From: Gnetum montanum | Lineage: Eukaryota; Streptophyta; Gnetopsida; Gnetales; Gnetaceae | Assembly: GCA_015680685.1 (NCBI GenBank) | Contig: MNCI01023689.1 | Location: 259,980-323,979, forward strand | DNA: 64,000 bases | Reading direction: 5' to 3' | Shown here: positions 11,451 through 22,348 of the stretch, one piece after another | Layout: the number at the start of each line of letters is the position of its first letter | How positions within the stretch are numbered: position 1 is the first letter of the stretch | Made by a program: the position numbers and the translations under genes | Notes under the pieces: model-generated | What the model was told of the DNA's origin: nothing | The model's input: the letters and a program-made list of their open reading frames with translations, nothing else | The model's database searches: none

Positions 11451-12052
11451 TGAGAGTTGTAAACCTTCAACCTGCTACTGGTTTTGAAAACCGCACAAAT
11501 ATAAGACCTTTCTTCATAACCAAAAGTCCGAACAAGCTCTCACAACCACAAGTGGTTGAGTCTATGCACGCTCCTCCAACAAATAACGCTTTAGAGCTCC
11601 CTTCAAATCAAAAATAGAGCTCAACGCACATGGTTATGTTAACACATACTGTTACTAACTGGATCAAGGTGGGCCACCTCCCTAGGAAATTCTCTGATCT
11701 TGGAAGCCCCCTAATTTATCTCCAAATCATTGAGAATGAACCTCATAAGGCTCTTCCTGACTTAGGTTCCGGAGTCAACTTAATCTCATAAGAAATGTAT
11801 AAAGCTTGAAACCTGCCTCCACTCAAGAAGAGTAATATTCAACTAGAGCTGGCTGACCAATCCATCACCATTCCCTTGGGATTGGTGGAGGACATCATTA
11901 ACACTGTGTGTGGTTGGTCATACCCAGCTGATTTCCTAGAGATAGAAGTCAACAGTAACCAAGGGGACTTCCCAATTATAATGAGGAGGGCATGGCTCAG
12001 CATCATCAACATGTGCCTAGGAATCCATGATCTTTTCTTTGAAATATCTAAG
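11451..12052 (+). pseudogene. Element B protease, first part (interrupted by element C)
   Basis: It matches the C protease region segment by segment (HTVT.WIKVG, DLGSGVNLIS, the VEDI-linked helix, NQGDFPIIMRRAWLS). The catalytic triad Asp-Ser-Gly is DLG here (GAC TTA GGT, 11759-11767), a serine-to-leucine change by C to T. The reading frame is cut after the EIS segment at 12047 by the CTAAG target site of element C and resumes at 21984. Confidence 0.8.
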
Positions 12053-12898
12053 TGATGGGATGTAATATCGCATGGGCTGCAATATCCCATCCATCACGAT
12101 ATTGCATCCCCCGCGATATCGCGTATGTGATATCGTGTCTTCCCCTGCAATATCGTATATGCGATATCGTAGTGTGTCGTGAAATCTATAAATAAGAGGC
12201 GGATCTCCCTTGTTTCTCATTCTAGGCCTAGACCATAGTAAAACTCTGGCAGTTTGATCCCTCCAGAGATAGGATATTTTCCATGTGCCTGTAGTAAGAG
12301 CTCCAAAGTGAATGGATCTTTATTCGAGCAAATATTGTACCTGAATACATGTTTTTGTACGAAAATAAAGACGAAATTCTTGGATAAACCTTGCAGTGCA
12401 TGGAATAGGCTAAATAGGATTTTATTTACTATTTATCATTTAATTGCTTTATTAGTCATTAAATCTCTCTCAACCCTTCTCTCCTAGTTAAGTGCCTCAG
12501 TACAACCGCTTTGAGCACGTGCGTTATGCTTGGTGATCCCAGCAACGACTAGCATTTGGTAACCAAGGTTGCATCGGTTCAGGGTGTGAACGGTAAGTAG
12601 GAAAAGATGCTGATGCTAGGTTAAGTTAGACTTAGTTAGTTAGTTAAAGTTAGTAATTAGTCTCTTCACCCTTCACCTTATTAGTATAGAAGATAAAAAT
12701 GAAAAGACATAAAAATCATATACCTCAGACTTACTTAACCATACAACCATGACAAATACAAGTCTGGGAAGACAATGAATGATTAACCTTAAGTGTTCCG
12801 TGAGGTGTGTAGGCACTTAGTCTACAAAGTTTGACCGGATCGCATGTGCTACGCTCGTACTCATATGGTTGAGTGTAGGGATATCCCGCGACTCATCA
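12053..12898 (+). repeat. Element C 5' LTR
   Basis: It runs from TGATGGGATGTAAT to ..CTCATCA. It holds about seven GATATC/AATATC cores (12063-12170), the TATA block CTATAAATAAGAGG (about 12187-12200), the polyadenylation signal AATAAAG near 12364 and the TTGGTAA/CCCAG repeats. Confidence 0.92.
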
Positions 12899-12917
12899 TT
12901 GGCACTGTTGCAGGGAC
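12899..12917 (+). other. Element C primer-binding site, tRNA-Asp-like
   Basis: TTGGCACTGTTGCAGGGAC directly follows the LTR end. Known tRNA-Asp sites in plant gypsy elements read TGGCGCCGTTGCCGGGGA, so this is a decayed match. Sister elements A and D read TTGGCGCTATTGCC and TTGGCACTATTGCC. Confidence 0.75.
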
Positions 12918-13041
12918 TAAGTGTTTGTGCGCTAAGTTGAACATAGGAGATCACTCACATCGTTGGGAGCTTAAACGAACCTTAAGGTTAATTAAATGAA
13001 AAACTATATAATGGTTAAATAGCACACCGAATTAAACTAAC
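12918..13041 (+). mobile_element. Element C leader
   Basis: A short untranslated leader of about 125 bp between the primer-binding site and the gag ATG. The GTTTGTGCGCTAAGTT segment is shared with element B at 10515. Confidence 0.6.
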
Positions 13042-15350
13042 ATGTCTTCTTCTTTGAACAAAAGAAATTCACCACCTAGGAATCATACAAGAAACAGTCA
13101 GCAATCTAAAACACATAACCAAAATTTGCCAATTCCTCAACAATATCAAGTGGTATATACTCATACCCAATTTTACTTTTATCCTCCATCAAGATGAACA
13201 TATGCACTGGAGAGACTTGCAAGGTAACATAGTATTACCTCCAAATCGTGCAGTCCCCAACATGCTCCTCCGTGCTTTAGCACAACTCAGCATGACTGAA
13301 TTATATGCTGAATACCTTGTAGCAAATTTTGACACAAGGGATTATCATCCCATAGAAGCACAACGTCTAAGGGACTCAAGGAAGAAGAGCCACCATACAC
13401 TGTTGAAGGGAAAAGGGATCCCACACATCCTACGTGAAATTGGAGATGGTGAACCACTCATAACGGGTTCTCCATCAAATGATGTTCCCCCTCCTAATGA
13501 TAGTGAGGAGGTGGGGTATCAAAACCTATACTCCATGATACACAACCCTAGTTCTGATCCCTGTGAACATTAACTGTTCACTGAGGGAACAAAGACACAT
13601 GACAAGGATGGGCATTTAGATCATCATCACGATTAGGGTTGAACCCACAGAAGAGAAGGTGAGAAACATCGTCATGGCAATGGTTCTCCTTCTTCTTCCC
13701 CTTCATAACATCATTCACCCTCTCCTTCCACATTAGGGTGCAGTCATAAAGAGCATAACGGTGAGGATAGAGGTAGCCAAAATGAGAGACCTTGACGAGA
13801 GAGTCAAGAGCGAGGACAAGGGAATGAACGAAGGAAAAGTAGGGAACAACATAGACATCATAAACGTCATGAAAGAGATGATCATGACAAACCCCTACTT
13901 GCAACCTGGAGTATGCTAGATATCACGGAGGCAGTGAGAATACCAACAAAGCATCAAAAAGATAGCCGGATCAAGAACTTAGACATGAATAATATCCCAC
14001 GCTTTGAGGGGGGATATAACGCTGATCCACAAAATCATTTACAGGCATTCCACGATGCCTACACCTTGCAAAACATAGAAAACGAGTGGCAGAAACTAAA
14101 GTTATTTCCCAGGATACTCATAAAGGAAGCAGAGAGTTGGTACCAATCCTTAGAACCAAAAACCATTAGGAGGTGGAGTACGATGTTAGAACTCTTCAAC
14201 GATAAATATCAAACATACTCCAGAGTGTCAAACTTGTGTAAGAAGATACAAGGATGGAAGCAAGGTACTCATGAACCCTTGGATGATGCCATGGGCCACT
14301 ACTACACATTGTTACATCGTTGCCCTAGCCATGGTTACGCACAATGGGATCAACTTCGCCATCTCATAGATGGGCTAAGGTATGAAACTAGGAGAACCCT
14401 TGGGACTTATGCCCAAGGGAGATTATCAGAACTTAGATCCCATGAAGTTCACAAATTGTTGGAGTAAGTAGCCAAAGAAGAAGGGGAGCTACGAAAAAGA
14501 GAAAGCACAGAAGAATATAACTGTGATCCTTCCCTTTGAAAGAAGGGAGTGAGATTTTGTGATGAGGAGGATGAGTTACCACTCGAAGAGTTGGTGAACA
14601 AAAAAACCTTGTGGCTTCAGAAGCTAACAACGAAAGTATCGGCCAAGGTAGATGAAGTATGGAGCTCCTTAGATAGTAAAATTGAAACTATCCTAAAGAT
14701 TATAGAGGAGTCTAAGGGGGAACAAAGTAGTGACAAAGATAAGAAAAAGCGGAGAAATTTAGGCCCTGCATGTGATAAGGGTAAGGAGAAAATAACTATC
14801 TCTGATGAGGTTGTGGATTCAGATACAGACAATGACGGTGGATGTGAGATTTGCCAATATGACCATCCTAAGGGATGTTGTCCAATCATCTCACATCTAC
14901 AAGAGTCTGGGGTGTATGCACTCAACCTGAGACTTAACCAATGGCAGACACCCTGAAGGTTACCTTATCCCCAAGGTAACCCAAGGCAGCTCCACCAACC
15001 GTTAACATACTATCCAAGTGGAACTCCACCACAACCTATCGGGCAACACCAGCAATGGCAATACCCACAGTCATGGAGGATGCCACTGCCAAGATAACAA
15101 TACCCTTACCTGCAACCTAATCCTTATGGCTACTACGTGTAGCAGCCAATTTCTCCAAGTGACTCTATGGGTTACGTAACTCCACAACGTCACTACCCAA
15201 TTCGGGAATATTATCATACTTTCTCTCCCGTAAGGGATACTCCACATGTATAGCATCCTCCAAATCCATCTGCACCTCTCATGCTAGTAGCTGCACCACC
15301 AACCACTCCAACAATGCCAAGGGTACTTCCCACTCAACCGTAACCACCCA
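13042..15350 (+). pseudogene. Element C gag
   Basis: The start is taken at ATGTCTTCTTC (13042), conserved in element B (10636) and element D (41264, minus). A +1 shift near 13195 leads into the open stretch 13202-13573. After a short damaged part rich in charged residues, 13913-14467 encodes the capsid domain (FEGGYNADPQNHLQAFHDAY, then WYQSLEPKTIRRW, LFNDKYQ and a helix ending RSHEVHKLLE), typical of retrotransposon Gag. 14549-14956 adds a helical segment and an unusual knuckle CEICQYDHPKGC (CX2CX3HX3C). A proline/glutamine/tyrosine-rich linker follows to 15350, open apart from single stops. Gag and protease share a frame, so they were probably one Gag-Pro product. Confidence 0.82.
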
Positions 15351-16140
15351 ATGTGATGAGGACTTCCAATCCTCAATTCTCAGTTGGTCCTAACAATTTT
15401 ATGCCCAAAATACCTTTCTTCAGAACCAACAATCTAACTAAGCCCTCACCCTCACAAGCGGTTGAACATCTAAACACTGTCGTATCAAATAAAGTTCCGG
15501 GACCCCCTTCAAACAAAAAATTGTGCCCAATGCACACAGTTATGTTGACACATACCGTAACTGACTATATTAAGGTAGGAGACCTTCCCAAGAAATTATT
15601 TGATCCTGGGGACCCCCTAATTTATCTTCAGGTCACTGGGAATGAACCTCATAAGGCTCTTCTTGACTCAGGCTCTAGAGTCAACTTAATCTCATAAGAA
15701 TTGTATAAAACCTAGAACCTGCCTCCACTCAAGAAGAGAAATATTCGCTTAGAGCTGGTTGACCAGTCAATCATTGTTCCTTTGGGACAGGTTGAGGACA
15801 TTGTTACCACCGTGGGTGGTTGGTCATACCCAGATGATTTCCTGGTGATCCAAATAAACAATGACAAAGGGGATTTCTCAATAATAATGGGAAGAGCATG
15901 GCTGAGTACAATAGATGCATGCCTAGGGATCTACAATCTTTCCCTAGAAATATCCAAGAAAAATACTTTTGGGAAGATTAAGAGGAAGAAAGTTCCATGC
16001 ATCGCATATAGTGACACAGGGTGCCATTGCGTGTAGAAATCATGGGTGATGCGAAGTTAACATTGCCTACATGAAATTGGTGTGCACAAGATATTGACAT
16101 ACAAAAGTGCCTCTATGCAGTAGCCACACAACAAGAAAAC
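15351..16140 (+). pseudogene. Element C protease
   Basis: The open stretch 15353-15697 holds the retroviral-type aspartic protease start with the triad DSG intact (ALLDSGSRVNLIS, DSG at 15665-15673). After two stops, 15782-16036 gives the rest (VGGWSYPDDFLVIQINN, FSIIMGRAWLS). The protease would cut Gag-Pol. A frameshift between 16036 and 16150 separates it from reverse transcriptase. Confidence 0.82.
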
Positions 16141-17220
16141 ACCCAGTGGTTGATGGTTGATCAAGAGAGTAACTCGATAACATGCATGAAACTAACTGAG
16201 GGGATAACTAGTGCTTACGTTGAAAGCACAGATGCACTTGAGCAAGTTCATTGCCAACTTCTAGCCCTTAACTTTGAAAACATTAACTGGGGGAAGTTGG
16301 AGATTCCTGAGGAATTTAAACAAGAGCCCCTAGATTTAAAACCATTGCCCACCAATCTAGAATACATGATCCTTAAAAATGGAAAATTGGTAATCATCAA
16401 TGCAAAGCTTGCTCCCAAGCAAAAAGAGAGTTTACTGAAGGTGATAAATAAATGGTCAATAGCCTTTGCTTGGTCATACCCTAAATTAACCAGAATAGAT
16501 CCTAGGATATGCTACCATAGAATTTACACAGACCCCTTCATGAAGCCTCGAAAACAACCGCAGAGGCGATTGAACCCGAAGTTGATGCAAATAGTGAAAC
16601 AAGAAATAGAGAAACTTCTCAAGGCTGGGTTCATTTATCCCATTGCTAATAGAGAATGGGTTAGTCCTCTAGTAATCGTACCAAAAAAAAGAGGCAAATG
16701 GAGGGTATGTATAGATTTTAGGCTATTAAATATGGTGACATTCAAGGATCACTTGCCATTTCCATTTGTTGACCAAGTCTTAGACACTATAGCGGGGCAT
16801 TGCTACTACAGTTTTCTGGATGGTTATAGTGGGTACAACCAAATACGAATTGCACTAGAAGATCAATCCAAAACAATGTTCACCAGTCCTTGGGGAACGT
16901 TTGCATATAAACAAATGCCATTTGGCTTGTGTAATGCCCTTGCCATGTTCCAATGATTAGTTCTAAGCATATTTCAATAGCAAATAGGTAACGGAGTAGA
17001 AGTATTTATGGATGACTTCTCCACTTATGGGACAAGCTTTGACCAAGCCCTGGACCAGTTGGAGAAAATACTAAAATGATGCGTTGAAACCAACCTAAAG
17101 CTCAACTGGCAAAAAAGCCATTTGATGGTTCAAGAGGGAATAGTACTAGGACATAAAATTTCACAATCAGGAATAGAGGTGGACCCGGAAAAAGTTAAGG
17201 TCTTCCAAGGAATTACTTGA
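16141..17220 (+). pseudogene. Element C reverse transcriptase
   Basis: The open stretch 16150-16956 carries a linker and reverse transcriptase blocks: PRKQPQRRLNPKLMQIVKQEI, the motif EWVSPLVIVPKK, WRVCIDFRLLNMVT, LPFPFVDQVLD, YYSFLDGYSGYNQI, and FAYKQMPFGLCNALAMFQ. A TGA follows (arginine expected, CGA to TGA). Frame-matched sequence then continues to the catalytic motif FMDDF (17005-17019) and [21 protein letters not shown]. Residues of the active site are intact; inactivation is by several stops. Confidence 0.88.
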
Positions 17221-17799
17221 CAACCAAAAATGGTCAAAGACATCTGGTCATTCCTTGGCCACATTGGCTACTATAGGAGATTCATTGAGAACTTCTCCAA
17301 GATTGCCAAACCATTGGTAGAATTAATGAAAAAAGATGCACCCTTTGAATGGACCAGGGAATGTGAACGAGCATTCCAAACCCTAAAAAAAAGGCTTGTG
17401 GAAACCCCTATTCTACAAGCCCTCGATTGGTCCAGGCCATTTCATATAATGACTGATGCATCTAATTATGCCTTAGGAGCCGTACTAACATAGTTAGAAG
17501 AACAAAAATGCCCTTATTACATCCACTATGCGAGTAATAGTATCACCGGTGCACAACTCAACTACACAACTACGAAAAAGGAATTAATGGCTGTAGTGTT
17601 TGCACTGGACAAATTTAGGCACTATGTATTGGGCTACAAAGTATACATCCATACAGATCATAGTGCAATTAGGTTCCTCATGAACAAGCCAACAGTTAGC
17701 CCATGTATTATACGTTGGTTGGTAATCCTTCAGGAGTGTGATTGAACAATAGTAGACTGCAAAGGCACCAAGAATGTAGTTGCAGATCACTTATCTTGG
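17221..17799 (+). pseudogene. Element C RNase H and connection region
   Basis: The open stretch 17230-17493 encodes the connection segment ([41 protein letters not shown]) and the start of RNase H (MTDASNYALGAVL). After a stop at CAG-to-TAG, it continues in frame with KELMAVVFALDKFRHYVLGYKVYIHTDHSAI and a stop in the ECD.TIVD segment, ending with NVVADHLSWL. The DAS and TDH acidic residues of RNase H are present. Confidence 0.85.
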
Positions 17800-19246
17800 T
17801 TGCGCTGGGATAGCAAAGAGGACGAATATACCATATCTGATCATTTTCTTGACGAAACCATCTTTACCGGTGTAGTGAATAACCAACCCATGGGAACAAA
17901 TTGGTATAGTAGCATTCTTACTTATCTCCTTTCCCAAAAAACACCACAGGGGTTGGACTTTAGGAAGAAACAACAGTTTCTTCACAAAACCAAGTACTTC
18001 ATGGAAATCAAGGGACAACTTTATAAAGTTTGTCTTGATGGCTTGGTTCGATGGTGTGTGCCTGATGAGGATCAATTAAGAGTTCTCCAGGATGCTCATG
18101 AGGGTTCCTATGGGGGCCACTATGTAGGGAGATGAATGGCCATTAAGATCCTACTTGCAGGATATTACTGGCCAATGCTATTTCAGGATGCCCATCGATT
18201 TACCCAATCCTGTGAGCACTATCAATGTGATGGTGGAATGACTACTAGAATGGAGGGTGCAAAAATGGATTCAACCTTTGGAACCCTTCGACATTTAGGG
18301 AATAGATTTTATGGGGTCCATTACACTGATGTCCAATGGAAAAGCTTATATCATTGTTGTTGTTGACTATTTAACCAATTGGGCTGAAGCAGTTGTTGTA
18401 ATAGACTACACTTCATCTATGGTTGCACAATTTGTACAACAACAAATCGTAAACAGGTTTGGTGTGCCACGTGCACTCATCTTTGATAATGGAACACATT
18501 TTATGGGTGCAACCTTTGGAAAATAGATGCAACGCTTAGGGGTTGAACATAAATTGACCACAGCTTACCACCCCCAAGCTAATGGCCAAGCCGAGGTCAC
18601 TAATCAGGAGATTACGAGAATATTAACGAGAACAATTAGCAAATTTAGGTGAGATTGGAGCACGAAACTAAACGATGCTCTCTGGGCATACCGCTCCACT
18701 TGGAAACTCCCTACAGGCTACTCTCCCTATGAGTTAGTATATGGAAAACTACCAAAGATCCCTATATAGACTGAGCTATGTACACTATCCATGGCATGTG
18801 ACCTCAACCTTGATCTCGATCTAGCACAAAAATAAAGATTGACAGCTCTCAACGTTCTAGACAAGAATAGATTGGTTGCTTTGTCTTTAAATGAGTTGCA
18901 CAAGGCACATAATAAACATTGTCATGACTTAAGAATTTGAAGGGTCAAGTACCAACCAGGAGATAAGGTCCTTTACTGGAACCCCACACATGTACCACAA
19001 CGTAAAAAATTTCAAACATTGTGGGAAGGACCCTACATTATTCATACAACCTTTCCCTCGGGAGCCATGACAATATACAAGCCTGAAACCCCTAATAAAA
19101 GATTACTGGTCAATGTGCAACAAACCAAACCCTTCCATGAACCAAGGATAGCTAGTGCAAATTACACCTCTGATAGCAGACAACCACGCTCCTTATTTCA
19201 GATCTCTCCCTTTCCATTCAGTCATGGGGGAGATGGCCACCTATGA
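17800..19246 (+). pseudogene. Element C integrase
   Basis: The order is the N-terminal linker (17800-18135), a HHCC zinc segment (18100-18225; DAHEGSYGGHY..CEHYQC, where the first CX2C is changed to CEHY, cysteine to tyrosine), a frameshift near 18300, then the catalytic core in 18311-18526 (SITLMSNGKAYIIVVVDYLTNW; FDNGTHFMG) and on to [14 protein letters not shown] with the catalytic glutamate. The C-terminal part follows: ALWAYRSTWKLPTGYSPYELVYG, GDKVLYWNPTHVPQ, LWEGPYIIH, ending at 19246. The first catalytic Asp lies in the frameshifted stretch. I see no chromodomain after it. Confidence 0.87.
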
Positions 19247-21108
19247 TGATCATTAGGGGCCCTCAATTCATTTTACATTTTTTTTTACACATTTTTGTTT
19301 TACAAATTTCTTCAACTTTTCTTATTTTTTTTACAACATCATTATACTTTTTTATTTCTTTATGTGTGAGTGTGTGTGTGTGTGTTTTATCCACTTTGTA
19401 AGTTTGTCACCCAATAAGTGTTCATAATGATGGTATGAACTGTTTTCCTATTGATTGCTAATGTTTGGTTTTTACCTTTAAGTTATGATGTTCATACTAA
19501 GGTATGGTTCTTTTGATATAGCAGGCAATGAGTTCACTTCATCCATCCATCCAGAAGTTTCTATGGTCTCTCTTGGCTTGGAAATGTATAGTCCCTTTCT
19601 AAATAAGAACTCTAAAGAATCGGTGACTGGGCGTTTCTCAAACTAAGGAAGGACTCAAGGATTGAAAAGGGTGTGACTTCAAAGGAACTTGATGCTTTTG
19701 TGTTGGCTGTTCTCTTGGGTGCTTGGATGTTTTCTTCTTAAGTTTTCTTACTGTTTCGACGTTACTCAATTATCGGGAAGCTGAGCAAATAAAAATAACA
19801 ATGTCTTTACATGGTGTGGTTCTCACACATAAACACATACAAAAAAAAGTGAGAATTAAAAGCACACCCCTTAGATGAAATAATTATTTGGGCTACAAGC
19901 ACTGGTTATGGAACTAAAATAAAAGGTTCCCTCTAACTAAGGCCCTTCTTGCTTCCCATTCTCTTCTCCTTATTTCATCGGAATGGTGGTGACTCTTGGG
20001 TGAACGCATTCTTGTTACTTCAAGAGGATGGTTTAGCTGAATGCATTAATGCGAAGTCACTAGAAGTGGTTTGTTTGAGGCCAGACCTGGAATGGGATCT
20101 GCTAAGTCACATTAATCATTAACTACACAAGGGGTTGTACACCACCTTATTCTTGGGATTCCGTTCCATTCTCTTCTCTCCATCCTTCTCTCCATTGTTC
20201 ACCTCATTTCCGGTTGTATCATTAGTGTATATTTTGGTTGACGCATTGTTTTCTTTTTGGTAAATTCTTGTGGTTAAGACTTTAACTCTTGTTCCAAGTA
20301 ACATTTCCAAAGCCTACAGACTCTTTGAATGTGGGTTTTTTAGGGCATTAAGGGCATGAGCCTTCTTTGGAGAGGATCTACTGACATTCCTATTTGGTGC
20401 ACCAGTTAAATTCTTTCCCTTAACATTTTTGCAATCCATTTTATTTTATTTTGTTCATTTCCATCTTAACATCCATTTCATCGATGTCCTAGTTGTTTCT
20501 TTTTCTTCATCTTACTTGTTCCTTATTCTTCCTCCATTCTATTGCTATCGGAGGTTCACTCTTAGTCATGGGGGGTCCAAACCCAAAGTTTTTTGATTTT
20601 CTCCTAACCCCTACACCTTCGATAGTTGCCATGAATATATCTCCAGATCCACATCAGCCATACCACAACCTAGCCAACAGACCTTTCACTAGAGCAAGGT
20701 ATCAATTACATTATGATTCATTTACCCTTGCTAATATAAAAACTGTGTTGTGTGTGCAGATGGCAATCATACAATAATGGATTGGATCTAGAGGGAACAC
20801 TTGGAATGAAGCAGTGCTGAAAGTAGCTATGTAAGGAGCAAGATCGATGGCGCGCTTATGGATGGACAATGAAAGACGTAATCTTGGCATTGGCAGTAGT
20901 AAAACTTCTTTCTCTCTCTCTTTCTCAACTACCAAATGAGGCCTGATGTCAATGTAATAAGGTGTTCACTCTTGTTGTCATGAACACTAGTGATTTCTTG
21001 TCTTGTAATGATGATCTGTTCACATGTCATCGCATTAGTTCCATTTTGAGTCAATAATCACATACTGTCCCAATATTTTGTAAGGAACTCGAGGATGAGT
21101 TTTTATTC
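19247..21108 (+). mobile_element. Element C 3' non-coding region
   Basis: About 1.9 kb with no convincing gene. Features in order: AGTCATGGGGG at 19220-19230 overlapping the end of integrase, T-rich tracts, a (TG)n tract at 19368-19385, the conserved blocks also seen at 1-1422 and in B, a second AGTCATGGGGGG at 20564-20575, and the conserved TGTTGTGTGTGCAG-ATGGC block at 20746-20765. Confidence 0.8.
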
Positions 21109-21121
21109 AGTCATGGGGGTA
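21109..21121 (+). other. Element C polypurine tract
   Basis: AGTCATGGGGGTA lies immediately before the 3' LTR TGATGG and has the standard position for the plus-strand primer. Confidence 0.8.
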
Positions 21122-21983
21122 TGATGGATGTAATATCATGTCCATCATGATATCGCATCTCCCACGATATCATGTTCATCGCGATATCGCATCCCCTGCG
21201 ATATCGCGTCTTCCCTTGTGATATCGTGTACGCGATATTGCAATGCGTCGTCAAATCTATAAATAAGAGGTGGCTCTCCCTTATTTCGTATTCTAGGCCT
21301 AGACCGTAGTGAAACTCTGGCAATTTGATCTCTCCAAAGATAGAATATTTTCCATGTGCCCACAGTAGGAGCTCCAAAGTCAACGGATCTTTATTAGAGC
21401 AAATATTGTACTTGAACACATGTTTGTGTACAGAATTAAAGATGAACTTCTTGGATAAACCTTGCAGTGCATGGAATAGGCTAAATAGGATTTTATTTAC
21501 TGTTATTTACTATTTATCATTTAATTGCTTTATTAGTCATTAAATCTCTCTTAACCCTTCTCTCCTAGTTAAGTGCCTTAGTATGACCGCTTCGAGCACG
21601 TACTTTACGCTTGGTGATCCCAGCAATGACTAGCGTTTGGTAACCAAGGTTGCATTGGTTTAGGGTGTGAACGATAAGTGGGAACGGATGCTGACGCTAG
21701 GTTAAGTTAGACTTAGTTAGTTAGTTAAAGTTAGTAATTAGTCTCTTCACCCTTCACCTTATCAGCATAGGAAATAAAATTGAAAAGAAATAAAAATCAT
21801 ATACCTCAAACTTACTTAACCATACAACAATGACAAATATAAGTAAGTCTGGGAAAACAACGAATGATTAACCTTAAGTGTTCCATGAGGCGTGTAGGCA
21901 CTTAGTTTGCGGAGTTCAATCGGATCGTGCGTGCTACGCTCATACTCGTATGGTTGAGTGTAGGGGTATCTCTCCACTCATCA
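21122..21983 (+). repeat. Element C 3' LTR
   Basis: It runs from TGATGGATGTAAT to ..CTCATCA. About seven GATATC-type cores lie at 21128-21242, followed by CTATAAATAAGAGG near 21257. It pairs with 12053-12898; the palindrome array is arranged differently in the two copies. Confidence 0.92.
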
Positions 21984-22348
21984 CTAAGGAAAAAATTTAT
22001 GAAAAGATCAAGAAGAAGAAAGTTCCATGCATCACATACAGTGACTCAGAGGGTGATGACATGGAGGAATGCTCAGCATCTCCTGCATGCAACTGGTGGG
22101 CCCAAGAAACTCAAATACAAAGGTGCCTGTATGTAGCAACCACACAACAAGAGAACACCCAGTGGTTGACAGCTAATCAAGAGAGCAGCCCACCAACATG
22201 CATGGAATGAACTGGGGGAACAACTTGCATCCTCAACGAAAGCATAGATACATTGGAATATGAACGTTGCCAACTTCCAACCCTTAACCTAAAAACATCA
22301 ATTGGAAGAAGTTGGACACTTTTAAGAAATTCAAACAAATGCTCATTA
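21984..22348 (+). pseudogene. Element B protease, second part, fused to the pol end by deletion
   Basis: The sequence resumes at the duplicated CTAAG and continues the B protease region (KVPCITYSDS, CLYVATTQQENTQWL). It goes on through the pre-RT linker to ..AATTCAAACAAATG. Near 22335-22350 it passes directly into the sequence that in C follows the last integrase codons (TTTCAGATCTCTCC). About 2.9 kb of RT-RNase H-integrase is missing. Confidence 0.8.

Larger units (their letters stand above)
12053..21983 (+). mobile_element. Element C: most complete plus-strand Ty3/gypsy element
   Basis: It is bounded by LTRs at 12053-12898 and 21122-21983 and by perfect 5-bp target duplications CTAAG (12048-12052 and 21984-21988). 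In order it has primer-binding site, gag, protease, reverse transcriptase, RNase H, integrase, a 3' non-coding region of about 1.9 kb, and a polypurine tract. All domains are present, but stops and at least three frameshifts make it inactive. By eye about one site in eight differs between the two LTRs over the 200 bp after the TATA box, so the insertion is old. No chromodomain follows integrase, which with the tRNA-Asp-like primer site points to the non-chromovirus (Athila/Tat-like) side. Confidence 0.9.

Noticed and set aside
12060-12180. CRISPR-like array made of regularly repeated GATATC palindromes
   Set aside because: Spacing is irregular, there are no unique spacers of constant length, and the context is an LTR promoter in a plant genome.
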